From Oopsacas minuta (lineage: Eukaryota; Porifera; Hexactinellida; Lyssacinosida; Leucopsacidae), in the NCBI GenBank assembly GCA_024704765.1, contig JAKMXF010000300.1:248001-312000 (forward strand): a stretch of DNA of 64,000 nt, given 5' to 3'. Position numbers and translations under genes: made by a program. This document shows, one piece after another, positions 10,376 through 21,519 of this stretch. Position 1 is the stretch's first letter, and each line of letters begins with the position of its first letter. A model generated the notes under the pieces. That model saw only the letters and a list, made by a program, of their open reading frames with translations. It searched no databases and had not been told where the DNA came from.

Positions 10376-13300
10376 ATGATAACTTCCAACAATACGCTAC
10401 TACTAACACGTCTGGAAAAAGTCCCTACGAATGACAAGTTAAACAAGAGACCAGCAAGATTAAGCTCGAAAAAATTTACTAGTACTAGCAAAACTAATGT
10501 AAAATCTGACAATTTATTATTATCTCGCGAAAAAACGGGTTCTAGTTTGCTATATTATAAGAGATTGGAAACGAATCCTGGCTTATCTAAACCTATTTAC
10601 TCACCAGAATTAAACAAAGTGGTCTATCGCGGCATACATGATAACATCAATCATGAATTTATTTCTCATTTCTCTACACCTCTTGAATTCAAGAAAAGAG
10701 ATTCAAATCTTCCCAACTTAAATATTTCACAAAGATTAAAACCTAAGATTACCCCTCTCACATGTACGAGTGGTAATAATCATTTCGGGGTTAGTACGTC
10801 ATCTATCCTCTCCAAACACTGCAGACAGACTAATACATTCAATTGGGTGAAACACAAGATTCCTCTTCCTCCTCCAAACCTCGAACAGGTAGAGCGAAAA
10901 CTCTATCCTCATCGGTTTAAAATTGTGCTCAAAGATATCACAACTTTCTTCTATATACCTTCTCCACCTCCTCCCATGCGAGAGGTGATCATACTACTTG
11001 AATTGATACCACCCCCACCTCCTGATATACCCAGATATCTTATGAGTGGGATTCATTCTAAAACAATTAAAGTTAGAACTGACCGTGTTCCTAATCCTAT
11101 TTTATCTATTATACCCGATCCTCCACCGAACCTGCCTAATGAATCTCAACCAATTCTGGACAGAATAGATCCTACTGGAAGTGACTTTCGCGCAGCACAT
11201 TTACTCGAAATTGTGAAAGCTGCTAATCTCAGAGAAAAGGAAAGAATTTCTAAATCTCAAAAAGCAGTCATTAGAGATAACAGAAATACAAATCCTGTAG
11301 ACTTTCATGCAATACATTTACAGGAAATTATAAATGTTGCTAACCTCAGAGAGAAAGAAAGAATTTCTAAATCTCAAAAAGTGAACATGTTGCTTGAATT
11401 GATTCCATCTCCACCCCCTGATATACCCAGTTATCTACTCAGTGAGATTATTCCTCAAACGATTAAAATTAGAACTGACTGTATCCCAAACCCGATCCTA
11501 TCTATTATACCCGATCCTCCACCAAACTTACCCAATGAATCTCAACCAATTCGGGACAGATCAGATTCTAATGGTAGTTGGGATTCTATTATTTCTCCTA
11601 CTGATGCATCTGACTTTCGTGCAGCACATCTACAGGAAATTGTGAAAGTTGCTAACCTCAGAGAGAAAGAAAGAATTTCTAAATCTCAAAAAGTGATCAT
11701 GTTGCTTGAATTGATTCCATCTCCACCCCCTGATATACCCAGTTATCTACTCAGTAAGATTATTCCTCAAACAATCAAAATTAGAACTGACTGTATCCCA
11801 AACCCTATCCTATCTATTATACCCGATCCTCCACCAAACTTACCCAATGAATCTCAACCAATTCGGGACAGAACAGATTCTAATGGTAGTTGGGATTCTA
11901 TTCTTTCTCCTACTGATGCATCTGACTTTCGTGCAGCACATCTACAGGAAATTGTGAAAGTTGCTAATCTCAGAGAGAAAGAAAGAATTTCTAAATCTCA
12001 AAAAGTGATTATGTTTCTTGAATCAGATTCTACTGATAGTTGGGATTCTATTATTTCTCCTACTGATGCATCTGACTTTCGTGCAGCACATCTACAGGAA
12101 ATTGTGAAAGTTGCTAATCTCAGAGAGAAAGAAAGAATTTCTAAATCTCAAAAAGTGATCATGTTGCTTGAATTGATTCCATCTCCACCCCCTGATATAC
12201 CCAGTTATCTACTCAGTAAGATTATTCCTCAAACAATCAAAATTAGAACTGACTGTATCCCAAACCCTATCCTATCTATTATACCCGATCCTCCACCAAA
12301 CCTGCCTAATGAATCTCGAATAACCACACCTCCATTTCTGAAAAGATCAGCAGATTCTGCTGGAAGTTGGGATTCCACTATTCCTCCCGATTCAACCAAC
12401 TTTCATGCAATACATTTACAAGAAATTGTATACGTAGCTAATCTCAGAGAAAAAGATAGAATTTATAAATCTCAAAAGGTGATCATGCTGTTTCAATCAA
12501 TACCATCTCCTCCTCCTGATATACCATACTATAAATCTACTGGCAATTTGCCTCAGGTGATCAAGGGTAATCGTGTTTCTAATCCAGTATTATTAAGGAT
12601 ACCCAATCCTCCACCAAACTTGCCTAATGAATCTGAAGTACCATCACCTCCTTTTCTGGACAGATCAGATTCTACTATTTCCCCTACTGATTCCAACTTT
12701 CGTGCCGTACACTTAAAGGAAATCGTAAAAGTTGCTAATCATCGGGAGAAAGAAAGAATTTCTAAATCTCAAAAAGCAGTCATTAGAGATTACAGAAATA
12801 CAAATCCTGTAGACTTTCATGCGAAACATTTACAGGAAATTGTAAATGTTGCTAATCTCAGAGAGAAAGAAAGAATTTCTAAATCTCAAAAGGTGATCAT
12901 GTTGCCTGAATTGATTCCATCTCCACCCCCTGATATACCCAGTTATCTACTCAGTAAGATTATTCCTCAAACAATCAAAATTAGAACTGACCGTATCCCA
13001 AATCCTATCCTATCTATTATACCCGATCCTCCACCAAACTTACCCAATGAATCTCAACCAATTCGGGACAGATCAGATTCTTCTGGAAGTTGGGATTCTA
13101 TTCTTTCTCCTGATTCAACCGACTTTCATGCAATACATTTACAAGAAATTGTAAACGTTGCTAACTTCAGAGAAAAAGATAGAATTTCTAAATCCCAAAA
13201 TGTAATCAGAGGAGATAACAGAAATACAAATCCTGTAGACTTTCGTGCAATACATTTACAGGAAATTGTTACCGCAGCTAATCTCAGAGATAAATCCACA

Positions 13301-14854
13301 AAGAAATTCAAAAATATTCTTCAAGTTAGCGATCGTAACTTTCCTCAACTACACCTAGAGGAAATACAAAGAACATCACTAGATAGACAACAAGAAAGAT
13401 ACGATACCAAAAACCTTCCCACCATACAATCCACCAGATTATCTATCTGTCTGCCTTGCTTAAAAAAGAAATCCTATTTTCTAAAACTTATTTCTGCGCT
13501 TGGATTAACTCCTGTTAATAATGATATATTTATTCATAAACATACTCAATCTTCTATCAAATTTCCGATTGAGGAAATTTTGAATCTCTTAACTGAAGTA
13601 GAGAATAATTTACTCATGGATAAACCTATTCGCGAAATTTTACCTCAATGTATTTGGAATATATGCGCTTCATCCTACCCTGATTTGACACGATCCTATA
13701 ACCATATGTCACGGCATTTGACAGCCGAAATGTACAATAGACTCTCAAAACTGAAAACAGCATCTGGATTCACAATCGATCAAGCCATACAAACAGGAGT
13801 AGATAATCCAGGAGATCCATTTAGCCTATCTGTAGGCTGTGTAGCAGGTGATGAAGATTCCTATTCAAAATTTTCAGAGTTATTTGATCCAGTTATCTAT
13901 AGTGCTAACAATGGCTATACACTTGATAGAGTTCATTGTTCTGATTTCGATCCTTACTCAATTAAAGATGGCTATTTCGATCCTAATTACGTCTTATCTT
14001 GTCAAGTGCTAGCTGCTCGTAGCATCAAAGGTTTCCCTCTGTTACCACACTGTACACGAGGTGAACGTCGTGGTGTTGAAAATGTTGTAAAAGAATGCAT
14101 TACAAACATGCCACATCCATTCAAAGGTAGTTACTATCCTCTTAGCAGTATTAAACAAGATGTCCATGGATATCTTACTGCACGTAATTTTCTATTCACT
14201 AAGCCTACATCTCCCTTAATAATATCAGCCAGAATGAATAGAGGCTGGCCAGATGCTAGAGCCATGTGGTTAAACAGAGATGAGAATTTCATGGCGTGGG
14301 TTAATACAGAAGATCATATAAGGTTAATTTCAATGGAAGAGGGTGGAGATTTTAAAAGTGTGTTTGAGAGGTTTTGCTTGGGCGTACAGCTGTTTGAAAT
14401 GACGGTATCATTAAGGGGACATGCTGTAATGAAGAGCGATCATCTTGGTTATTTATTAACCTGTCCATCTAATCTTGGTACAGGTATGATTATAACTATT
14501 ACTATGACGTCACCGAAATTACTTTCATATCCTGGATTTGAGATTATTCTTGAATTCCTTCGTCTGGAAAAGAAAGGGAAAATTGACTCGAAAACTGGAG
14601 AATTTCAAGTATGCAATAAAGATAGACTAGGATTCACTGAAGTTGAGTTAGCTCAAAGTCTCATCCATAGTGTACAGCTACTTATAAGAATTGAGAAGAC
14701 ACTTTGGTCAGGTTTGGATTTAATAAAGTTCCTACAAGAGGTCAAACCTGAATTAGCTAATCTTCTTCTCGTAGGTGTATACCCTAAAGATAATTACAAC
14801 AGAATTATGATACCAAAATTTATTCCTTCTTATCCTGCAGATATCTTGGCCTAA
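10376..14854 (+). CDS. Creatine-kinase-like (probable pseudokinase) protein with long Pro-rich repeat region
   Basis: Single-exon ORF of 1492 residues. Residues 1-190 are basic and unassigned. Residues about 195-980 alternate two modules: a helical one ending REKERISKSQK (about ten copies) and a proline one with SPPPDIP, RIPNPILSIIPDPPPNLP and NES. From about residue 1095 to 1475 there is a complete phosphagen kinase fold: N-domain (QTGVDNPG, VGCVAGDE), FDPNYVL, PHCTRGERR, the CPSNLGTG loop and DRLGFTEVELAQ. With a constant offset of 1080 to human creatine kinase numbering, the reactive Cys283 (C1363), Glu232 (E1312) and Arg236 (R1316) are kept, but Arg130, Arg132, Arg292 and Arg320 become Q1210, L1212, I1372 and K1400, and Glu231 becomes T1311. 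Nucleotide binding and catalysis are therefore unlikely. The neighbour CFAP99 hints at a flagellar role, which is inference. Confidence 0.85.
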   Translation: MITSNNTLLLTRLEKVPTNDKLNKRPARLSSKKFTSTSKTNVKSDNLLLSREKTGSSLLYYKRLETNPGLSKPIYSPELNKVVYRGIHDNINHEFISHFSTPLEFKKRDSNLPNLNISQRLKPKITPLTCTSGNNHFGVSTSSILSKHCRQTNTFNWVKHKIPLPPPNLEQVERKLYPHRFKIVLKDITTFFYIPSPPPPMREVIILLELIPPPPPDIPRYLMSGIHSKTIKVRTDRVPNPILSIIPDPPPNLPNESQPILDRIDPTGSDFRAAHLLEIVKAANLREKERISKSQKAVIRDNRNTNPVDFHAIHLQEIINVANLREKERISKSQKVNMLLELIPSPPPDIPSYLLSEIIPQTIKIRTDCIPNPILSIIPDPPPNLPNESQPIRDRSDSNGSWDSIISPTDASDFRAAHLQEIVKVANLREKERISKSQKVIMLLELIPSPPPDIPSYLLSKIIPQTIKIRTDCIPNPILSIIPDPPPNLPNESQPIRDRTDSNGSWDSILSPTDASDFRAAHLQEIVKVANLREKERISKSQKVIMFLESDSTDSWDSIISPTDASDFRAAHLQEIVKVANLREKERISKSQKVIMLLELIPSPPPDIPSYLLSKIIPQTIKIRTDCIPNPILSIIPDPPPNLPNESRITTPPFLKRSADSAGSWDSTIPPDSTNFHAIHLQEIVYVANLREKDRIYKSQKVIMLFQSIPSPPPDIPYYKSTGNLPQVIKGNRVSNPVLLRIPNPPPNLPNESEVPSPPFLDRSDSTISPTDSNFRAVHLKEIVKVANHREKERISKSQKAVIRDYRNTNPVDFHAKHLQEIVNVANLREKERISKSQKVIMLPELIPSPPPDIPSYLLSKIIPQTIKIRTDRIPNPILSIIPDPPPNLPNESQPIRDRSDSSGSWDSILSPDSTDFHAIHLQEIVNVANFREKDRISKSQNVIRGDNRNTNPVDFRAIHLQEIVTAANLRDKSTKKFKNILQVSDRNFPQLHLEEIQRTSLDRQQERYDTKNLPTIQSTRLSICLPCLKKKSYFLKLISALGLTPVNNDIFIHKHTQSSIKFPIEEILNLLTEVENNLLMDKPIREILPQCIWNICASSYPDLTRSYNHMSRHLTAEMYNRLSKLKTASGFTIDQAIQTGVDNPGDPFSLSVGCVAGDEDSYSKFSELFDPVIYSANNGYTLDRVHCSDFDPYSIKDGYFDPNYVLSCQVLAARSIKGFPLLPHCTRGERRGVENVVKECITNMPHPFKGSYYPLSSIKQDVHGYLTARNFLFTKPTSPLIISARMNRGWPDARAMWLNRDENFMAWVNTEDHIRLISMEEGGDFKSVFERFCLGVQLFEMTVSLRGHAVMKSDHLGYLLTCPSNLGTGMIITITMTSPKLLSYPGFEIILEFLRLEKKGKIDSKTGEFQVCNKDRLGFTEVELAQSLIHSVQLLIRIEKTLWSGLDLIKFLQEVKPELANLLLVGVYPKDNYNRIMIPKFIPSYPADILA
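11160..13320 (+). repeat. Coding tandem modules in the creatine-kinase-like gene
   Basis: The coding sequence repeats two module types of about 90 and 200 bp. The helical module (HLQEIV...ANLREKERISKSQK) recurs near 11190, 11310, 11620, 11930, 12085, 12410, 12700, 12820, 13130 and, degenerate, 13250. The proline module near 11390, 11700, 12160, 12480 and 12900 is almost identical at the DNA level between some copies, which indicates recent unit duplication or conversion. Confidence 0.85.
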
Positions 14855-14945
14855 TTCTAGCGATTCTTTTGAACATGTATTGATGTATTGATTTATTGGC
14901 GATTATTTGTATATTATGTGCTATAGTATAGATATTTGTATTATA

Positions 14946-15080
14946 CAGCGCAATGGATTCCTGTTACAAGAACACCTGATATAAGCACCATCCTCTGGGA
15001 ACAGTTCGCGTATATTCCAGTATATTTTATGTCAGTTATAAGAACATGCATTGCTACTCCCGTATAACCGGCATCCGCTG
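14946..15080. repeat. pogo-like MITE, family E
   Basis: A 135 bp TA-flanked element between the creatine-kinase-like gene and CFAP99. The left end starts CAGCGCAATGGATTCC; the reverse complement of the right end starts CAGCGGATGCCGGTTATA. No coding capacity. Confidence 0.6.
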
Positions 15081-15127
15081 TAATCACACTTTTGAATTGA
15101 TGATTATTTTAATGTACTTTGTTTAGC

Positions 15128-17026
15128 ATGGCAAACCAATCACAACAACCAACTCTACTCGATGTTCTTCTGAGGCTTAACAAATATGTTAAAGAAAACC
15201 CTAGCAACCTAGAGAGCTTAAAGGAATGCATCTATTCCCATCCAGTTATCTACTGCGATAATGTACCATTAGCTATAGAGTGTGCTCGTGGTTGTTTCAG
15301 ATTTTCTAAACTTATAGATACCACTGTTACTCACTTCTTCAAACACCCATTTGGTGAAACTGCTTCTAAAATGGATTCTCCTTTATATCGTGCTATAACC
15401 TACCTCGTAATTTTCCAGTTTTCAAAGTTAGGACTTGAACAATTCACTCAAATAATACGAACACAAGCACCAAGAAACATATACTTTTACTTATCATATT
15501 TACTTGATCAAGAAAATATACAAACTTGGTTCTATCAAGAATGGTGTAAGAGTTATGACACTGAATTTATTGACAATAACATCCGAAAACCACTACTAAA
15601 CATCTCTGAAGAGTTATGCGATTATTTACAAATTCTAAATAACAAAATTGATAGTAAACAAATACCCAAGCTGCCAAGCATACCCAAAATCCCCAACACA
15701 CAAACACTTCTTTTCAATCTAACTCAGTCAAAACCTAAACCAAAACCTGAGCCAGAAGAAGTATCAATTAAACTTCACTATAAACCAGTTGATCCTAAAA
15801 TATACCAAGAGCCTAATGAAATTACACAGATTGAAAGAGCTAGAGAGAATAATAGAAAGAATGCTGGTAAGAAACTGTTAGAAGCTCAGAAGAATCGTCC
15901 CAGATGCTCTAACTGGGAAAAATCTGATAAAACTAAAGCAAAGATACAGGAAATAATGGATGAGCGTGATAGTGCATTTACAGAGTCTCATACTCGTAAA
16001 GCTAAGCCTTATATACCTCCCAAACAGGATGATAATCTGGTGAAGAAAAACGCAGCTAGCATTCTGAGGGAAGGAATTATTTTCCAGAAAGAGGAGCAGA
16101 AGAAAATACAGGAAATACTGCACTTAGAAGCTGGTGGTAAAGATGCTGGTGAGTATTACAGATGGCAAGGCACTGTACTAGAGGAACAGCTGGAGAAGGA
16201 ACAGTTTGAGATAGAAAAGAAACATCTTTTGGGTAGAATAACATATGAAGAAGCTATTATAGCCAAACAACAGCTGAGTGAGGATAATAAAGTACTTGTT
16301 GAACAGTTGAAAGAGGAGCGACAAGCCCTCTTGGAGGAGTATTTCAAGCAGAGGGAGGAAGAGAAGAAGAAAATGCAGAGATTAGTTGAAGAGATAGCTG
16401 CTGGGAAAGAGAATGCTAAACTAGCACAAGAGAATCTCAAGGAAATGAAAAGGAAAATTGTTGAGCAAGTTTCAAGAGAGAATAAAGCTATGATGCAGGC
16501 TGCTATTGAAATGGCTCAAGCTGAGATGGAAAAGAAAATGGAAATGATACAACAAATACGAGCTATGGAGAAGGTACCTATTATTCGTGTACAGTTCTTT
16601 GACACTACAGAGACTGGAGGTCATGGATTGTTATCAGAGATGTCAGTTGCTGAACTTAATGAGAGAATTAATCTCATGAAAATAGCAATGCAGGAAGATG
16701 AAGAGAAGAAACGGAATGAGATTAATCTGGGAAAGAAAGAACGTAACGAGATGTTAGAATCTACTATAGAGTATATAAAGGAAGCTAGATACAATCAACA
16801 ACTTGAATCTGCTAAGAATAAGAATGTATTGTCTACAAAACAAGCGAGCAAAAAGGCACAAACAAATCCTGAAGTGTTAGCTCTGAAAGAAAGACTCCTG
16901 TCTAGCCAGAATGTTAGAAGAGAGAAGAAAGAGCTATTATCTTCTCCCAAACACTCTTCTAAGAAAGAAGAGGTTTTTCGTTCAGCTAATATTCCCAACA
17001 AGTCTGTATTAGCTGGTATACTATAG
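15128..17026 (+). CDS. CFAP99: Cilia- and flagella-associated protein 99
   Basis: Single-exon ORF of 632 residues from the ATG at 15128; in-frame TTG codons upstream are not likely starts. The N-terminal 160 residues are the globular CFAP99 region (YLVIFQFSKLGLEQF, QTWFYQEW, KPLLNISEEL). A basic/proline linker leads to a long coiled coil (about 310-610) with the CFAP99 hallmarks GRITYEEAIIAKQQL, AKLAQENLKEMKRKIVEQV and HGLLSEMSVAELNERI. CFAP99 is an axonemal protein of motile cilia. It follows the creatine-kinase-like gene in the same orientation with 273 bp between, which holds a MITE. The match to the vertebrate protein is from memory of its conserved blocks. Confidence 0.86.
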   Translation: MANQSQQPTLLDVLLRLNKYVKENPSNLESLKECIYSHPVIYCDNVPLAIECARGCFRFSKLIDTTVTHFFKHPFGETASKMDSPLYRAITYLVIFQFSKLGLEQFTQIIRTQAPRNIYFYLSYLLDQENIQTWFYQEWCKSYDTEFIDNNIRKPLLNISEELCDYLQILNNKIDSKQIPKLPSIPKIPNTQTLLFNLTQSKPKPKPEPEEVSIKLHYKPVDPKIYQEPNEITQIERARENNRKNAGKKLLEAQKNRPRCSNWEKSDKTKAKIQEIMDERDSAFTESHTRKAKPYIPPKQDDNLVKKNAASILREGIIFQKEEQKKIQEILHLEAGGKDAGEYYRWQGTVLEEQLEKEQFEIEKKHLLGRITYEEAIIAKQQLSEDNKVLVEQLKEERQALLEEYFKQREEEKKKMQRLVEEIAAGKENAKLAQENLKEMKRKIVEQVSRENKAMMQAAIEMAQAEMEKKMEMIQQIRAMEKVPIIRVQFFDTTETGGHGLLSEMSVAELNERINLMKIAMQEDEEKKRNEINLGKKERNEMLESTIEYIKEARYNQQLESAKNKNVLSTKQASKKAQTNPEVLALKERLLSSQNVRREKKELLSSPKHSSKKEEVFRSANIPNKSVLAGIL

Positions 17027-17423
17027 GCACTTTCAAGCTATTCATCAACTATTTAATTCTCTCTCGCTCTTATTATTTATTAATATCGATTTAAGAGACA
17101 GACAATTTGCATTAAGTTTAATATTTTCCATTTGACTATTTGCCTTGCAAATGAACTATTGATAAGTTATAGCATTATTGAATAGTGACCCGCACATGAT
17201 AGTTATATTGAATACTCCGTAGGGTGTGGCTTAGCGTATGATCATTTAACAAATAGATATACGAGCATTTAACTCAATTAACTCGTATAAAATGGCCTAC
17301 ATCTCAGAGAGGAGAACTCAAACATTCTAACGCTATCTCCAAGTCTGACGTAGAGCGAATACACTGAATACTTTTTAGTTAACTTATGACAAAATTGGTT
17401 CTTCATATTTTAGTTATTAATTC
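17027..17423. other. Intergenic region CFAP99-FCSK
   Basis: About 400 bp of AT-rich sequence. I see no ORF, RNA gene or clear inverted-repeat element. Confidence 0.55.
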
Positions 17424-20400
17424 ATGAGTTGGGCATGGACTGTGATCGCGGTGACTGCTCCTACACGAGACAGTGCTCTTGCCTTTCAGGCCGAGCTCGT
17501 CATACGTCAGAAGAAAGGTATTATTAACCGCGAAACCGCAATAATAACTGTAGATGATCCTAAACCTCGTATTGGCTCAGGATCTGCTACTCTCAATGCT
17601 CTGCTTTTGGTTTCAGAATTGTTATCGTCAAAAGCTGGTTTTAAAATAATGAGAACTGAAGTGTTTCAAACCGCGAGGGTACTCATATTACACGCAGGGA
17701 GATTATTCCCTTTCGCGTCTTGTGGTCGCGCCTTTTCGACCCTCCCTCTCAAAAACCATCTAACAAATGCACCGAACCTTCTCACGGAATATAGTGAGCT
17801 ACCATGCGAAATCGATCAGCTGATATCATTCCTACAAAACTACTTATGTCATAACGCGGGACCTGGTGTCTGGGTATGCTCTACTGGTATGGTGCTACAC
17901 CTATCAGCTGATAGAGTAGCTCTAGATCTGACAGATATGACAGGTGTCAAGATATTTGCTACAAAAGCTGATCCTAGTTATGCAAAGGACCATGGGGTGT
18001 GTTTATATTGTATTACTGAACTATGGATGATGTTTGTATAATAATTTAAGGTTTGTAGGCTCTCCAGTTCTGATCCTGAGGTAGTAGAAGATATCTTATT
18101 TCAAGTAGATGACCTTAAGGAATGTATTATGGAAGATGGTACAGTGCCCTTGATATCAGGGGTAGTGTTTCTCTCCCACCAGTTTGTAGAGAAGTTACTC
18201 TCATTACATGCAATCCCTCCATTAGATGCATGTACTTACATAGGCCTAGACAGCGGAGCTCAGCCTCTATCCATTTCTCTGTTCTTTGATATTCTCAGAT
18301 GCATGACTTATTCTGTTAAGCTAGATCAATTCATTGAGAGGTAACTTCCTTTAATTCCCATTTGATTAATTCAATAGATAATTACAACAGTCAACTCCCA
18401 TTATGTCGAACACGGATATATTGAAATACCCGCTTATATCAAAGTCTGAAAATGTACAAATATGGACACAAACCGTCAAACTAACATACATTTTATCGGG
18501 GTTATATCAAACACTGCTTATATAGAAATGCTTTATCGCGGTCCCTTGAGTTTCGATGAGCTGAGTTGACTGTAATATTACGTATTTTGGATGTCTGTAT
18601 TAATTAATGAGATTCTTCTATACTATTAATTGTTAATTATTTTATAGTACTTCTACACTAAGAAACAGATTCGAATTCGACCCTATATCCCCGCTAACAG
18701 AAACAATCAAGAAAGCACGTGCTATTCTCTGGAGGGAATTACGGTCTACTAGACTAACTGCTTGTCTCTTACCTGGTGTAGAACATAAGTATCCTCTCCT
18801 TATAGCTAATGAATTACTGTCTGTTTATAGACAGATAGCACCACAACACACTCATTCTAGAGTAGTAGTAATAGACTCTCCTGTTGATATAGAATTAGAT
18901 AATCAAACGTTTAAAACTAGCTTGTCAATTGAAAATGCCAAGTAAGTTTATTTATTCATATACAGTTACTCCCGTATATCGAAGCTCAAAGATAACAGAT
19001 TCGTTATATCAATGTTCGATATGACAGGAGTTGGCTGTATGTATTTTTTCATAATTAGTAAGATCCTACTTTATTCAAAATAGATTCGTCTAGCATAATT
19101 TCAAGCTAGTTTCACGGCTTTTTGAGTCTTGTAATTTATTTAATATCTCGTCTAGATTAGAAGAGAAAGATCACAGCTTCCCAGTTGTTTCTACAATTGA
19201 AAACTGTATTCTAATTAACAGTAGGCTAGAAGGACAAGTGTCAATAGGAGAAGGATCCTTGGTACTACACTGCCATATAGAAGGTAATCTACAATTCGGT
19301 AAGAGAAATATCCTCATTGAACTTGAACCAACAATATTTCAACCTTACGACAACATTAGCTCTTATCCAGCTGTATTTCCTGATGATATTATGCTACAAC
19401 AAGTTCTGCTTAAATTCTTACCTGAGAAACAACCTACTCCCGTGTGCACATCTCTATTGACAGTATTCGGTATTTATGATAATCTTATTCTGCCGGTAAA
19501 TGACGTCACTGCTACGTTTCTTAACAAACCGTGGGAGATGTTTTTCTCACGGACCGGGATAATACCTGATGATTTATGGGGACTTGATATAGAGGCTGAT
19601 AAGAAATTTCTTTTCAAAGCCAAGCTTTTCCCAGTTGCTCTGCTAGAGGGCGAGAGTATGCTCTCGTTTATAACTTGGTTAATTGGTGTGAATGACCGCG
19701 ATTTAGTTAGTAAATGGCGTGATCAGTGGCGTATGTCAATGGAGCAAGTGTTAAGACATGTTAGCTACGCTAAAACTATGGATAATCGTAGAAACCTTAC
19801 TTTTCAGATAGGATTAGAGGAAATGAGTGAGGCTCTTGTTAACGGTAGTCCCCGATATTTCCTCTCATTTTTCAGGGGTTCCTTCCACGAGGGTCGTGAA
19901 GTAGAAGTTTTAAAGAAACTTGATGAAGTAGCTAGCTCCCTAGATGACGTCATAATCCTATGTCGTGTATTCTCGTGTATAGCTGATGTGCTGGGGATAA
20001 TGGCTGGTGAAGCAGGTGGAATTAGAGGTGGCCCTGCTGCTAATGCTAATTGGAATCATGCTTTCTCTCTGATACAACAAGGCAAGTATAGGAATGCAGT
20101 GAGAGAGCTAGCTAGTGAAAGAAATGACTGGTTAGACCGGCCTGATAGGAATCTACGTGCTTCTAGACATTACGAGAGAGCTGCACAGATTCTAACTAGT
20201 ATTGGTGTGTTGTCTGTTAAGCAGTTTATAAAGGGAAGTTCATCTGGAAGAATTGAAATAGGGAAAACTTTGAAAGTAACTTGTGCGTCACGGATTGATT
20301 GGGCTGGTGGTTGGAGTGACACACCTCCGATTACGTATGAGATTGGTGGCGCTGTGTTAGATTTCGCGATAGAGATAGAAGGTCGTAAGCCTATCGTAGT

Positions 20401-21370
20401 GTTTGTTAAGAGAATACCTGAATACAAGCTTGAATTAGTAGAAAGTGATGGAGAGAGTGAGAAAGAAATTATTTGTACGGAATTACAAGAAATATCTGAC
20501 TATAACCAACCATATGCATTCGCTAGCCTTCTAAAAGCATGTTTTGTATGTACAGGTATTCTCGAGTATCCTTCTACTCGCTCTCTAGCTCATCAGCTGA
20601 GAGATAAGTTAGATAGCGGAGTAAGGGTAGTGTCTATAACATATCTTCCTCAAGGATCAGGGTTAGGTACTAGTTCAATACTAGCAGGTGCTATTCTTGC
20701 TGGTCTATGGCGATTGACAGGTGTCATGCATGACAACCTGTCACTCTCTCATGCAGTGCTACACCTAGAACAGCTCCTTACGACGGGAGGAGGCTGGCAA
20801 GATCAATGTGGAGGGATTTTCCCTGGAGCAAAACTATCTAGCACTTCTAAAGGTTTACCACTTAAAATCACAGTAGAAGAGATTCTTATTTCAGAAGAAA
20901 TTATTGATAAATTCAATAGACATTTTGTACTGGTTTACACAGGTAAAACTAGACTAGCTAGGAATTTGCTGCAGGATGTACTAAGAAATTGGCATGCACG
21001 TCTACCTGCTATTGTCTTGAATGTTAACGATCTTGCTTTGAATGCTCGAGCTTCTGTAGAAGCACTGCGTAATGGAGATTTTGTAAAGTTAGGAAAATGT
21101 TTGAGTATGTCTGGAATGCATAAATTGATAATGGCTCCTGGTTCAATGCCTTTAAGAATTGAATTATTTATTGACCAGGTTAAGGACGATCTCCTGGGGT
21201 ACCAGATGGCAGGAGCTGGGGGTGGGGGCTTCATGATCCTCCTCACCAAGGAACCTAATCAACAAGAGAAGATGAATACGATTCTTGGGAATATTCCTGA
21301 AATGTCTGGAGCTAGAGTTTACCCTGCGGTATTCTCCAGAACAGGTTTAGAATATGAAATACTCGATTAG
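17424..21370 (+). CDS. FCSK: L-fucose kinase, 4 exons
   Basis: Exons 17424-17998, 18059-18340, 18648-18941 and 19156-21370 join in phase to 1121 residues (human FCSK 1084). The N-terminal half is the fucose-pyrophosphorylase-like domain (PRIGSGSATLNALL; GVWVCSTGM; LDACTYIGLDSGAQP). The C-terminal half is a GHMP kinase: ARIDWAGGWSDTPP, the ATP loop PQGSGLGTSSILAGA, TTGGGWQDQCGG, VYTGKTRLARNLLQDV and AGAGGGGF. The enzyme phosphorylates L-fucose at C1 in the salvage route to GDP-fucose. Introns 2 (307 bp) and 3 (214 bp) each carry a family A MITE; intron 1 is 60 bp. The first donor was chosen to keep HGV in phase with LSSSDPEV, which restores alignment to the family; reading straight through gives an early stop near 18040. 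Confidence 0.94.
18388..18572. repeat. pogo/Tigger-like MITE, family A, in FCSK intron 2
   Basis: A 185 bp palindromic element beginning CAGTCAACTCCCATTATGTC and ending GAGTTGACTG followed by TA. Its interior has the family motifs GGATATATTGAAATA and CGCGGTCCCTTGAG. Confidence 0.8.
18963..19037. repeat. pogo/Tigger-like MITE, family A (short), in FCSK intron 3
   Basis: A 75 bp TA-flanked copy: CAGTTACTCCCGTATATCGA at the left, and CGATATGACAGGAGTTGGCTG at about the last 21 bases. The centre is mostly deleted relative to the longer copies. Confidence 0.75.
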
Positions 21371-21519
21371 CCATAACGTGTTGTTGATATGCATACATTT
21401 AAATTATCTTCTCTATTTATTATCTATATCACTATATTAACCTATTTTTACTTGTATACTTGATCTCCAAGTTTATCTTATTTGATTAGTTCTAACACAT
21501 AAACAGCAAGTGTAACAAG

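Noticed and set aside
13446-14854. An active creatine or arginine kinase
   Set aside because: Four of the five phosphate-binding arginines and one catalytic-site glutamate are replaced.
17030-17420. Possible MITE between CFAP99 and FCSK
   Set aside because: Some short complementary words occur but no pair of TA-flanked ends could be matched.
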